Shown: positions 1 through 6,564 of the stretch, in pieces | Position numbering within the stretch: position 1 is the stretch's first letter | Layout: each line of letters begins with the position of its first letter | Origin: an uncultured Gemella sp. | Lineage (GTDB): Bacteria > Bacillota > Bacilli > Staphylococcales > Gemellaceae | Assembly: GCA_927911695.1 (NCBI GenBank) | Contig: CAKMQO010000188.1 | Location: 1-18,011 of the forward strand | DNA length: 18,011 nt | Reading direction: 5' to 3' | Notes under the pieces: model-generated | Seen by the model: the letters and a program-made list of their open reading frames with translations, nothing else | Told to the model about the DNA's origin: nothing | The model's database searches: none | Made by a program: the position numbers and the translations under genes

Positions 1-204
1 ATTTAATCTTTTAGCTATTTCAGTTGAAACTGGTGCGCAAATTAAACCACGTGCATGTTTTGCCATAAAATTAACAGTTTCACCAGTAACAAGTTCAGCT
101 AGACCTACTAAATCTCCTTCAGCCTCTCTGTCATCATCATCGATAAGAACGATTAATTTTCCAGCTTTTAAATCTTCTATTGCTTGTCTTACGTTATTAA
201 TCAT
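1..204 (-). CDS. ribBA: RibBA / DHBP synthase, N-terminal part (runs off the window)
   Basis: Only the first 68 codons are present. The N-terminal domain of this family is 3,4-dihydroxy-2-butanone-4-phosphate synthase, which converts ribulose 5-phosphate to the four-carbon precursor of riboflavin. The acidic loop DDDDREAEGDLV (about residues 23-34) matches the family's DDEDRENEGDLI metal and substrate site, and HARGLICAP follows at about 50-58. Whether the C-terminal GTP cyclohydrolase II domain is present cannot be seen, so RibBA rather than RibB is inferred from the usual operon in Bacilli. The ATG overlaps the last 8 nt of ribE (ATGATTAA arrangement). A GGAGG inside the ribE end serves as the ribosome binding site, so translation is probably coupled to ribE. 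Confidence 0.88.
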   Translation of the reverse strand, partial: MINNVRQAIEDLKAGKLIVLIDDDDREAEGDLVGLAELVTGETVNFMAKHARGLICAPVSTEIAKRLN

Positions 205-808
205 TAAACTTTCCTCCAAATAGTTTTAATTGAGCTTTTATGTATTTTGCTAATATATCTGTTTCTATATTTACACTATCGCCAATTTTTAATTTTTCTA
301 AATTTGTATGTTTAGCTGTATGTGGAATTAGTGATACTGTAAATTTGTTATTATCACAAGTTACTACTGTTAAACTTATCCCGTTAATTGTAATAGATCC
401 TTGGTTAATAATTTCACCTTGGAATTTACTAGGATAAGAGAAAGTAAGCAAGATGGCATTTTCGTCTTTTTGTCTTGCTGCTAACTGTGCTAAACCATCA
501 CTATGTCCAGAAACAATATGACCTTCAAATCTATCTGAATGTCCCATTGCAGGTTCTAAGTTGACGGCATCATTTATTTTCAAATCTTTAAATGTCGTTC
601 TTTTATAAGTCTCTGGCATAATATCTACAGTAAACTGTGATGAACTTTTTGCACACATGTTAGACATACACCGTTTACCGCCATACTATCACCAATTTTG
701 TATGTTTCTAGTAAATTCTTACTCGCTTGAATAGTCAGTTTTATACTGTGGCTAGATTTAATAATTTTTTACTATTTTACCTTGTTCTTTTATTAATCCT
801 GTAAACAT
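197..808 (-). CDS. ribE: Riboflavin synthase alpha chain (two compensating frameshifts)
   Basis: Riboflavin synthase dismutates two 6,7-dimethyl-8-ribityllumazines to riboflavin plus the pyrimidine precursor. The start MFTGLI at 808 is the family N-terminus and has AGGAGAG just upstream. The first lumazine-binding repeat carries VNGVCLT and QFTVDIMPET; the second carries ITINGISLTVV and FTVSLIPHT. As sequenced the frame breaks twice. One base too many in the T6 run at 765-770 gives a stop at 758-760, and one base too few in the T5 run at 646-650 restores the original frame. The net length is unchanged at 203 residues, normal for the family. Only the portion from about 667 down is one clean frame. 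Both breaks lie in homopolymers, so I infer sequencing error. The gene overlaps the ribD end by 16 nt and the ribBA start by 8 nt. Confidence 0.9.
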
Positions 809-1863
809 TGAGATACTCTCCTTCCTGAGATACGTATATCTTCGCCAAGTTTAGTAATCTTAGTATCATAAAGTTTTATTTTTTCATTTGTTACTCTACT
901 ACTAGTGAATGATGAAGTGTTGTTTCCACCCAAAAGAATAGGAGAGATATAAGTTATGACTTCATCCCAATACCCACTAGCTAAAAATTGATCGTGAATG
1001 TTAGGTCCACCTTCAACATAAACTGATTGAATACCGAGTTTGGCTATTTCGGATAAGATTTCTTTTATACTGAATTCTTTAGGTGTAATTAGAGTCACAT
1101 GTGAAGGTAAGTTTTCGTGTTTAACTTTTGTGAAAACTATAAGTTCAGATGAACTATTGTTAAATAGATTAAGACTACTCTTTTCAAAGATAGCCCCGTC
1201 AGTATCTAAGACAATCCTTTTTGGTGGGAACAAGGATGTATTAGCTCCTGTTAGCTTTGGATTGTCTATTAATACAGTCTTGGCACCTACGAGAATTGCT
1301 TGATAATTATCTCTTTCATTTCTGACGAAGTCATAGACTTCTTTACCGGTAATCTGTGTTCTTTCATCGGTAAACGCTAGTTTTCCATCGAGACTAGCGG
1401 CTTGTTTTAAAACTACATAAGGTCTTTTTTCAGTATGATATAGATTATAAGCGTAGTTTAAATTATAAGCCTCTTTTTCAAGAACACCAGTTATTACTTC
1501 GATACCATTGTCTTGTAGGTATTTGATACCTTTTCCACTCACGATAGGATTAGGATCTAATTGAGCAACAACTACTTTAGAGATACCCATTTCTATAATA
1601 GCATTTGTACAAGGTGGTTGTTTCCCTTTATGATTACAAGGTTCTAAAGTAACATATAGTGTTGAATTAAATAATTTTTCAGGAGTTTTGCAAGTAGAAA
1701 TTGCGTTTTTTTCAGCGTGTTCACATCCATATCGAAGGTGCGAACCTCTTGCGATAATTTCATTATCTTTTACAATAATTGCTCCAACCAAGGGGTTAGT
1801 ATGTGTATACTTAGCACCACGCTTGGCTTCAAGTAGAGCAAGATTCATAAAATATTCATGCAT
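793..1863 (-). CDS. ribD: Bifunctional riboflavin deaminase/reductase RibD
   Basis: RibD deaminates the pyrimidine product of GTP cyclohydrolase II and then reduces its ribosyl side chain with NADPH. The 356 residues match the family length. The N-terminal cytidine-deaminase-like domain shows the zinc site: His49 and catalytic Glu51 in CEHAEKNA, and Cys76 and Cys85 in EPCNHKGKQPPC. The C-terminal reductase domain starts near VVLKQAASLDGKLA (about residues 150-163) and contains YVEGGPNIHDQ. The ATG at 1863 follows AAGGAG with about 9 nt spacing. This is the first gene after the FMN riboswitch and its terminator, so it is controlled by FMN. Its end overlaps the ribE start, pointing to one polycistronic unit. 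Confidence 0.96.
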   Translation of the reverse strand: MHEYFMNLALLEAKRGAKYTHTNPLVGAIIVKDNEIIARGSHLRYGCEHAEKNAISTCKTPEKLFNSTLYVTLEPCNHKGKQPPCTNAIIEMGISKVVVAQLDPNPIVSGKGIKYLQDNGIEVITGVLEKEAYNLNYAYNLYHTEKRPYVVLKQAASLDGKLAFTDERTQITGKEVYDFVRNERDNYQAILVGAKTVLIDNPKLTGANTSLFPPKRIVLDTDGAIFEKSSLNLFNNSSSELIVFTKVKHENLPSHVTLITPKEFSIKEILSEIAKLGIQSVYVEGGPNIHDQFLASGYWDEVITYISPILLGGNNTSSFTSSRVTNEKIKLYDTKITKLGEDIRISGRRVSQCLQD

Positions 1864-1884
1864 ATTATCAACTCCTTTCTAAAT

Positions 1885-1929
1885 AATAAAAATCCCAATT
1901 ACATTTGAATGTCAAATTTAATCGGGATT
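1885..1929 (-). terminator. Intrinsic terminator of the FMN riboswitch
   Basis: In the transcript, AATCCC..ATTA..ATTTGA pairs with TCAAAT..TAAT..GGGATT (1891-1929) around a CAT loop, with one wobble and one mismatch, followed by TTTTTATTATTT. It ends just before the ribD ribosome binding site, as expected for the expression platform of a transcriptional riboswitch. TTAATCG upstream (complement of 1948-1954) is complementary to CGATTAA in the 5' arm (complement of 1918-1924) and is a candidate antiterminator half. Confidence 0.85.
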
Positions 1930-2040
1930 GATGGTTAGTTTTATATTCGATTAATAGACCTTAGTGCTTTTAAATACACTATAGGCTATAAAAATATTCT
2001 CAATAAAGCATTAGCTGTTTTTATCCTAATGTTACTAATT

Positions 2041-2157
2041 TCTTCTCCCATCCAGACTTTACTGTCGGTTCTGGAATCTCACCAGATCAGCTTGCGCTCA
2101 CGGACTTCTAGCTAACTAGTCACCGCCGATTGGGACTTTCACCCGACCCCGAAGAAA
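2041..2157 (-). promoter_or_regulatory. FMN riboswitch (RFN element)
   Basis: The minus strand shows the conserved RFN blocks in order: CTTCGGGG, GGGTGAAAGTCCC, CGGCGGTGA, GTCCGTGAGCG, TGATCTGGTGAGATTCC, ACCGACAGTAAAGTCTGGAT and GAGAAGA closing P1 with TTCTTC. The element senses flavin mononucleotide. With FMN bound, the downstream terminator at 1885-1929 is expected to form and the rib operon to be shut off. About 110 nt of linker separates the aptamer from the terminator. Confidence 0.96.
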
Positions 2158-2175
2158 TATTTAATTCATGACTTA

Positions 2176-2204
2176 ATATTAACACTAATGAAAACGCTTG
2201 TCAA
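2176..2204 (-). promoter_or_regulatory. Promoter of the riboflavin operon
   Basis: A TTGACA -35 box (complement 2199-2204), 17 nt spacer and TAATAT -10 box (complement 2176-2181) lie directly upstream of the FMN riboswitch. The predicted start is about 10-15 nt before the aptamer. Confidence 0.8.
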
Positions 2205-2216
2205 TGATAAAAAATA

Positions 2217-2257
2217 AAAACTATCACAAAATATGAAATATACAATGTGATAGTTTT
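2217..2257 (-). terminator. Terminator of the NSS transporter
   Basis: AAAACTATCACA (2217-2228) and TGTGATAGTTTT (2246-2257) form a 12-bp perfect stem around a 17-nt loop. On the minus strand the stem is followed by TTTTTATTTTTT. It begins about 10 nt after the transporter stop codon and separates it from the rib promoter. Confidence 0.8.
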
Positions 2258-2267
2258 ATTTAATTTA

Positions 2268-3611
2268 TTATAAGAATTGTGCTAAACAAACGATAAGGAT
2301 GATAATTGGAAGTACATATCTTAGTAAGAATAACCATATTTTGAATAATGCTAGGCTAGATTTTTTATTTTCGTCGATGTGTAATTGTTCTAAAGCTACT
2401 TTTTTATCAAGTACATATCCTGTGAATATTGATAAAGCTAGACAACCAAGTGGCATTAGAATATTAGACACTAAGAAATCCATTAAATCGAAAATTGTTT
2501 TTCCAAATATTAATGTATTAGACAATGAACCGTAAGATAGAGCAGAAGGAATTCCAACGATGAAAGTTAAGATTCCGATAATTACACTAAACTTAGTACG
2601 GTTAGTATTTCTTTGATTAGTAATGTTTCCTACATTAATTTCTAACATAACTACTGATGAAGTAATAGTAGCGAATAAGAATAATATTAAGAATAAGATG
2701 TAGAAAATTTTACCAAATGCCATATTATTGAATAATTGAGGTAGTACGATGAATAATAAACTTGGTCCACCTTCAGATTCCATACCGAATGAACTCATCG
2801 CAGGGAAGATTGCAAGACCAGCCATTACTGAAACAGCGATGTTCATTAATACAACTGAGATACCAGATTGAACAAGATTAGTTCTTCTATCAAGGTAAGA
2901 AGCATATGTAAGCATAGCTGTAACCCCGATTGATAGTGCGAAGAATGATTGTCCTAGTGCGAATAAAATTCCAGAGCTAGTGATTTTAGTAAAATCTGGT
3001 TTTAAGAAATAAGTAACACCACTCATCGCGTTAGGTAAAGTTAATGATCTAGCGATAATTACTAAGAAGATAATGAATAATAGTGGCATCATAATTTTTG
3101 ATGCTTTTTCAATACCTTTTTGAACCCCACGAGATACAATATAAATATTTAATAAGATGAATAAAGCTTGTGCTCCTAATGCAATCCAAGTGTTAGAAAT
3201 AATACTAGTGAAAAGTGCTGCATGATCAGTAGTAGCGTGGATGCCAAGTGAATCTGCGATTGAAATACCAAGATATACTAAAATCCATCCACCGATAACA
3301 CTGTAGAATGATAGTAAGATGAATAGGGCGAATCCACCGATATAACCAATAACATTGTATTTCTTATTTTTTCCTAATTTACCAAAAGTTCTAATCGCTG
3401 ATACTCCCGCACCACGACCTAGTACGAATTCAGCTAGAAGAAGCGGTAATCCAATTAATAATGTAAAGATAAGGAAGACTAGTAAGAATCCACCTCCACC
3501 ATTAGCTGCGGTCATATACGGAAACTTCCATACTGCACCTAGTCCTATTGCAGAGCCAGCAGAGGCGAGTATGAAACCTATTTTAGAACTCCATTTTGAA
3601 TTATCTGACAT
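2268..3611 (-). CDS. Sodium-dependent amino-acid transporter, NSS/SNF family
   Basis: A 447-residue polytopic membrane protein of the neurotransmitter:sodium symporter family (the LeuT, MhsT and Tyt1 group), which couples Na+ entry to amino-acid uptake. TM1 shows the family core SAGSAIGLGAVWKFPY (about residues 13-28), then NGGGGF and the TM2 start IGLPLLLAEFVLGRG. About eleven hydrophobic segments follow, typical of short bacterial members. Aligned by eye to LeuT, the sodium-site Asn27 is Ala and the gate Arg30 is Lys, which I recall also in other Firmicute homologues. AGGAGG precedes the ATG. The gene stands alone behind its own promoter (3894-3922) and a leader with attenuator-like hairpins. 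Substrate is not determined by the protein; the leader peptide hints at Tyr/Phe (inference). Confidence 0.92.
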   Translation of the reverse strand: MSDNSKWSSKIGFILASAGSAIGLGAVWKFPYMTAANGGGGFLLVFLIFTLLIGLPLLLAEFVLGRGAGVSAIRTFGKLGKNKKYNVIGYIGGFALFILLSFYSVIGGWILVYLGISIADSLGIHATTDHAALFTSIISNTWIALGAQALFILLNIYIVSRGVQKGIEKASKIMMPLLFIIFLVIIARSLTLPNAMSGVTYFLKPDFTKITSSGILFALGQSFFALSIGVTAMLTYASYLDRRTNLVQSGISVVLMNIAVSVMAGLAIFPAMSSFGMESEGGPSLLFIVLPQLFNNMAFGKIFYILFLILFLFATITSSVVMLEINVGNITNQRNTNRTKFSVIIGILTFIVGIPSALSYGSLSNTLIFGKTIFDLMDFLVSNILMPLGCLALSIFTGYVLDKKVALEQLHIDENKKSSLALFKIWLFLLRYVLPIIILIVCLAQFL

Positions 3612-3647
3612 AAATTTTTCCTCCTAAATTTGATGTTAAAAATAAGT

Positions 3648-3679
3648 AAAAGCTATTTAGAAAATACTAAATAGCTTTT
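3648..3679 (-). terminator. Leader terminator of the NSS transporter
   Basis: AAAAGCTATTTAG and CTAAATAGCTTTT form a 13-bp perfect stem with a 6-nt loop. In the transcript the stem is followed by TTTTACTTATTTTT and ends about 35 nt before the transporter ATG. A perfect 12-nt competitor for its 5' arm and loop lies upstream (3710-3721), so this is probably a conditional terminator. Confidence 0.75.
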
Positions 3680-3815
3680 TAGAAATATATATTATTATAC
3701 TCAAAGACCATTTAGTATTTTTACCAATGGCCGAAAAACAAACTTAACTCGCCATTGTAGACATCGTTGCACTTATATCTACAATGCTATGAGATATAAG
3801 TGCTGCTAAAATGGC
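3648..3815 (-). promoter_or_regulatory. Attenuator-like leader RNA with alternating hairpins
   Basis: Going 5' to 3' in the minus-strand transcript I can pair: A, 3792-3803 with 3769-3780 (12 bp); B, 3778-3786 with 3753-3761 (9 bp); D, 3751-3757 with 3725-3731 (7 bp); F, 3726-3732 with 3706-3712 (7 bp, one G-U); G, 3710-3721 with 3661-3672 (12 bp); and terminator E, 3667-3679 with 3648-3660. Each helix overlaps the next, so A, D and G can coexist, or B, F and E can. GCCATT at 3810-3815 could also pair with 3751-3756. The pairings are read directly from sequence. The reading as a ribosome-driven switch on the upstream leader ORF is inference. I see no T-box motifs. Confidence 0.7.
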
Positions 3816-3859
3816 ACGAAAAAGTATTCTCTTTTACTAGTTAAAATTGTGTTTTTCAT
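3806..3859 (-). CDS. Leader peptide of the NSS transporter (17 aa)
   Basis: The short ORF encodes MKNTILTSKREYFFVPF and ends in TAG. It lies just after a strong promoter and has AAGGAG (complement 3870-3875) 10 nt before the ATG. Four of its last six residues are aromatic (Y12, F13, F14, F17). The stop codon sits 2 nt before hairpin A. A ribosome finishing the peptide would cover the 5' arm of A, while one stalled at Y12-F14 would leave it free: the geometry of a Phe/Tyr attenuation leader peptide (inference). Because homopolymer errors are common in this window, one missing T in the T5 run would instead give a 38-residue peptide ending at 3744, so the exact ORF is not certain. Confidence 0.6.
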   Translation of the reverse strand: MKNTILTSKREYFFVPF

Positions 3860-3893
3860 AATTGAGTAGCTCCTTTTTATAATTGTTGTTAAA

Positions 3894-3922
3894 ATCTTAA
3901 CATTTATCTGAAAATTTGTCAA
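3894..3922 (-). promoter_or_regulatory. Promoter of the NSS transporter leader
   Basis: A perfect TTGACA -35 (complement 3917-3922), 17 nt spacer and TAAGAT -10 (complement 3894-3899) lie about 35 nt upstream of the leader-peptide ATG and about 285 nt upstream of the transporter ATG. Confidence 0.8.
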
Positions 3923-4203
3923 TTATTTTTTTGTAATATTTATGAGAAAAAATGAAATAGGCATTAAATTTTCAATTTTAATTAGAAAACTCTAGTTCTA
4001 AGTTAATGCTAATTTATGAAAATCGTTTTAATTGATAAAAAATATCGAATAGGGGATAAATTAAATAATTAATATGATTTAAATTTTTATTATAAAAAGT
4101 TACTAAAAGCTTAAGAGAATAAGGATGCAATAGCTTATATAAATTTTAATTTTAAAGATATTTTAAAAAATTATAAAAAATCTTTAAAAATTCACGTAAA
4201 GTG
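3923..4203. other. Divergent intergenic region, no gene seen
   Basis: Very AT-rich stretch between the outward-facing promoters of the transporter and the secreted-protein gene. I find no ORF with a ribosome binding site, no strong hairpin and no repeat here. Confidence 0.6.
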
Positions 4204-4232
4204 TTGCATTGAATTTTAATATATGTTAGTAT
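4204..4232 (+). promoter_or_regulatory. Promoter of the secreted-protein gene
   Basis: TTGCAT, a 17 nt spacer and TAGTAT, with TG one base before the -10 (extended -10), would start transcription about 60 nt upstream of the ATG at 4298. Boxes are 4/6 to 5/6 matches, so confidence is moderate. Confidence 0.55.
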
Positions 4233-4297
4233 TGTAACTATATGAATTTAATGCATAAATTAATGTATTTATAGAAAATTTAGGAGGAAGTTTAACA

Positions 4298-4911
4298 ATG
4301 AATAAAAAATGTTAAAAAAATTAGTAGCAGCTACAGTAGTTGCTGGATTAGCAGTAGCACCAGTAGCAGCTCAAACAACTACACCAGTAGCACAAGCTGC
4401 TGAACAAGCTCAATCAAAACACGTTGTAGCTAAATTCGTACAAAACGCAGAAGGTAACTTTGTACAAGTTACTGCAACTCAAGATGTACAAGATGCAAAA
4501 GTTACAATCTCAGTTGACGGAAAAGGTCAACACGTTGTAAACGTTGGAAACCTTAAAAAAGGTGAAACTAAATTAGTGCCTTTCAACGTTGATGCTAAAA
4601 AAGTAGGAAACGGATTTGCTCCAAAAGCATTACCAAAAACTGCTGCAGTAACTGATCACGTAACAATCTCAAAAACTATCAACTCTCACTTAGTAAGAGC
4701 AACAGTTTCTTACAAATACGAAGATGGTAAAGCTGCTGATAAACCAGCTGATAAACCAGCTGACAAACCAACTGATAAACCAGCTGACAAACCAACTGAC
4801 AAACCAACTGACAAACCAACTCCAGCTCCACAACCTGGAAGAAACATGGATGGAGTTAGAATTGATGATTCTGACACGCCAACACCAATTATTCCAGGAT
4901 TATTCAATTAA
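4298..4911 (+). CDS. Secreted protein with DKP repeats, function unknown
   Basis: I do not recognise the family. The AGGAGG at 4282-4287 is correctly spaced (10 nt) for the ATG at 4298. That frame meets a stop after five codons; one more A in the A6 run at 4304-4309 joins it to the long frame, giving MNKKMLKKLVAATVVAGLA. Otherwise translation would start at 4309. The N-terminus is a clear signal peptide (Lys-rich, Ala/Val core, probable cleavage near AQA-AEQ, residues 30-35). A beta-rich region of roughly 110 residues follows. Then come seven DKP repeats, a Pro-rich stretch and the C-terminus TPTPIIPGLFN. There is no LPXTG motif or lipobox, so it is probably released or non-covalently held. 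Codon use favours AAC, TTC, CAC and GGA like gap and eno, suggesting high expression (inference). Confidence 0.8.
4735..4818 (+). repeat. Seven tandem 12-bp repeats encoding (A/T)DKP
   Basis: Units are RCTGAYAAACCA, in frame, reading ADKP ADKP ADKP TDKP ADKP TDKP TDKP. Near-identity at the DNA level suggests the copy number can change by slippage or recombination. The encoded spacer is typical of flexible, cell-wall-spanning segments of Gram-positive surface proteins. Confidence 0.95.
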
Positions 4912-4925
4912 TAATATGAGTTGAA

Positions 4926-4971
4926 AAAATGGATGTAATCCTAAATTTAGGATCGCATCCATTTTCTTTTG
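4926..4971 (+). terminator. Terminator after the secreted-protein gene
   Basis: AAAATGGATG, ATCCTAAA / TTTAGGAT and CATCCATTTT form a long stem with a small 2x2 internal loop, followed by CTTTT. It starts 14 nt after the stop codon. Confidence 0.85.
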
Positions 4972-4989
4972 ATATTCTTTATTACACAG

Positions 4990-5021
4990 AAAACAGACTC
5001 TAGAAATCTAGAATCTGTTTT
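4990..5021 (-). terminator. Terminator of the aldehyde dehydrogenase gene
   Basis: AAAACAGA (4990-4997) pairs with TCTGTTTT (5014-5021), and inside it TCTAGA pairs with TCTAGA around AA, with one mismatch. T-runs flank both sides, so it can act for both converging transcripts. It lies 5 nt beyond the dehydrogenase stop. Confidence 0.8.
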
Positions 5022-5026
5022 TCTTT

Positions 5027-6478
5027 TTATTCATTATCTAATTGCATGTAAACAACTTGAGTAGTTAAGTATTCTTCTAAACCGTGTTTACCGTCTGCTC
5101 CACCAATACCAGATTTACGACGTCCAGCGTGGAATCCTTGCATTGCTTCGAAGTTTTCACGGTTGATATATGTTTCACCGAATTTTAGACCATTAACTGC
5201 TTTGAATGCAGTGTTTAGGTTAGTAGTGTAAACTGATGAAGTTAATCCGTATTCTGAATCATTAGCGTATTCTAATACTTCTTCTAAAGTTTTGAATGTA
5301 GCAATTGGGATTACAGGTCCGAATGTTTCTTCTTTCATGATATTCATTTCGTTAGTTACGTCTGTTAATACAGTTGGTCCAAAGAAGTATCCAACTTGGT
5401 TTTCATCACGAGTTCCACCGTAAGATAGAGTAGCACCTTGTTTAACTGCGTAAGCAACTTTTTCAGCAACAGTATCTAAAGCGCGTTTTTCGATAAGTGG
5501 TCCGTAGTCTACGCCACCTTCTTTATTAGGGTCACCGAATTTAACTTTATCAAGTTCAGCGAATAATAATTTTTCAAATTCATCTTTAACATCTTCGTGT
5601 ACATATACTCTTTCTGCACAGTTACATACTTGTCCAGAGTTAATTACACGAGAAGCTACGATTGCTTTAGCAGCAAGACTTAGGTCTGCATCTTTGAAGA
5701 CGATAGCTGGTGCTTTTCCTCCAAGTTCTAGAGAAACGTTAGTAATGTTTTCAGCTGCAGCTTTCATAACTTCTTGTCCAGCTGTTAAGCTACCTGTTAA
5801 GCTTACTAATCCAACTTTAGGGTTAGAAGCTAATCTATTTCCAACTACAGATCCACGACCGTGAACAATGTGAAGAACGCCTTTAGGAAGTCCTACTTCT
5901 ACACAGATTTCAGCGAAAATATCAGCATTAATTGGTGTTAACTGGCTTGGTTTTAATACGATTGTATTCCCTGTAAGTAAAGCTGGTGCAGCTTTTCTAG
6001 CAATTAAGAAGAATGGGAAGTTCCAAGGTAAGATACCCGTAGTTACACCGTGAGGGCGTTTGAATAGGAAGATGTGTTCATCTTTTCTATCACTTTGAAT
6101 AATTTCCCCTTCGTATCTTCTAGCCCACTCAGCCATATAATCTAAATAATCAGCTGTAAATAATACTTCAACTTTAGCTAAATCGAAAGTTTTACCACCT
6201 TCGTTAACAATAGTTTGTGTAATTTCAGGTTCACGTTCACGAATACGATTCGCAATTTTTCTTAGGTACGCGCCTCTTTCAACAGCGGGTAATTTTTCCC
6301 AATCACGTTGTGCAACTTCTGCGATATCGATAGCGCGGTCTACATCTTCTCTAGTTGAAGAAGGAACTTTTGCGATAACTTCTTCTGTTGACGGATTTAG
6401 TACGTCAAGATAATCATAATTTGAATTATTTTCGAATTCCCCGTTGATAAAATTTTTTAAAACTTTAACTTCACTCAT
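5027..6478 (-). CDS. aldA: NAD-dependent (lact/glycol)aldehyde dehydrogenase, AldA type
   Basis: A 483-residue cytoplasmic aldehyde dehydrogenase, oxidising aldehydes such as lactaldehyde or glycolaldehyde to the acid with NAD+. Family marks: ILPWNFPFFLIARK (about 149-162, cofactor fold), SLTGSLTAG (about 226-234), ELGGK with general base Glu251, and SGQVCNCAER with catalytic Cys285. The stretches FTADYLDYMAEWARRYEGEI, GLKFGETYINRENFEAMQGF and KSGIGGADGKHGL closely resemble E. coli AldA as I recall it, so I name this subfamily rather than a generic ALDH. Real substrate remains inference. It is monocistronic with its own promoter, a terminator and a cre-like box between promoter and ribosome binding site (AAGGAGAAC), so glucose repression by CcpA is likely. 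Confidence 0.92.
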   Translation of the reverse strand: MSEVKVLKNFINGEFENNSNYDYLDVLNPSTEEVIAKVPSSTREDVDRAIDIAEVAQRDWEKLPAVERGAYLRKIANRIREREPEITQTIVNEGGKTFDLAKVEVLFTADYLDYMAEWARRYEGEIIQSDRKDEHIFLFKRPHGVTTGILPWNFPFFLIARKAAPALLTGNTIVLKPSQLTPINADIFAEICVEVGLPKGVLHIVHGRGSVVGNRLASNPKVGLVSLTGSLTAGQEVMKAAAENITNVSLELGGKAPAIVFKDADLSLAAKAIVASRVINSGQVCNCAERVYVHEDVKDEFEKLLFAELDKVKFGDPNKEGGVDYGPLIEKRALDTVAEKVAYAVKQGATLSYGGTRDENQVGYFFGPTVLTDVTNEMNIMKEETFGPVIPIATFKTLEEVLEYANDSEYGLTSSVYTTNLNTAFKAVNGLKFGETYINRENFEAMQGFHAGRRKSGIGGADGKHGLEEYLTTQVVYMQLDNE

Positions 6479-6508
6479 AGTTTAGTTCTCCTTTTTCTTT
6501 TTTTAATA

Positions 6509-6522
6509 AGTAAACGTTACCA
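6509..6522. promoter_or_regulatory. Probable cre (CcpA) site of aldA
   Basis: AGTAAACGTTACCA matches 8 of the 10 fixed positions of the cre consensus TGWAANCGNTNWCA. It lies a few bases downstream of the predicted transcription start of aldA, a position where CcpA represses. Confidence 0.55.
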
Positions 6523-6535
6523 TTTCTTTGATATC

Positions 6536-6564
6536 ATTATATATTATGAAAAAACATAAATCAA
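6536..6564 (-). promoter_or_regulatory. Promoter of aldA
   Basis: TTGATT (complement 6559-6564), 17 nt spacer and perfect TATAAT (complement 6536-6541), about 60 nt upstream of the aldA ATG. Confidence 0.75.

Noticed and set aside
2189..2206. cre-like sequence TGAAAACGCTTGTCA over the rib promoter
   Set aside because: The left half fits but the right half is one base too long and mismatched; it is explained by the -35 box and spacer.
3648..3893. T-box or glycine riboswitch upstream of the NSS transporter
   Set aside because: No T-box core or specifier-loop motifs and no glycine-aptamer pattern are present; the short ORF and overlapping helices fit attenuation better.
4724..4924. Open frame of NQL repeats overlapping the DKP repeat region
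   Set aside because: It is the DKP repeat read one base out of phase, with no ribosome binding site; repeats keep any frame open.
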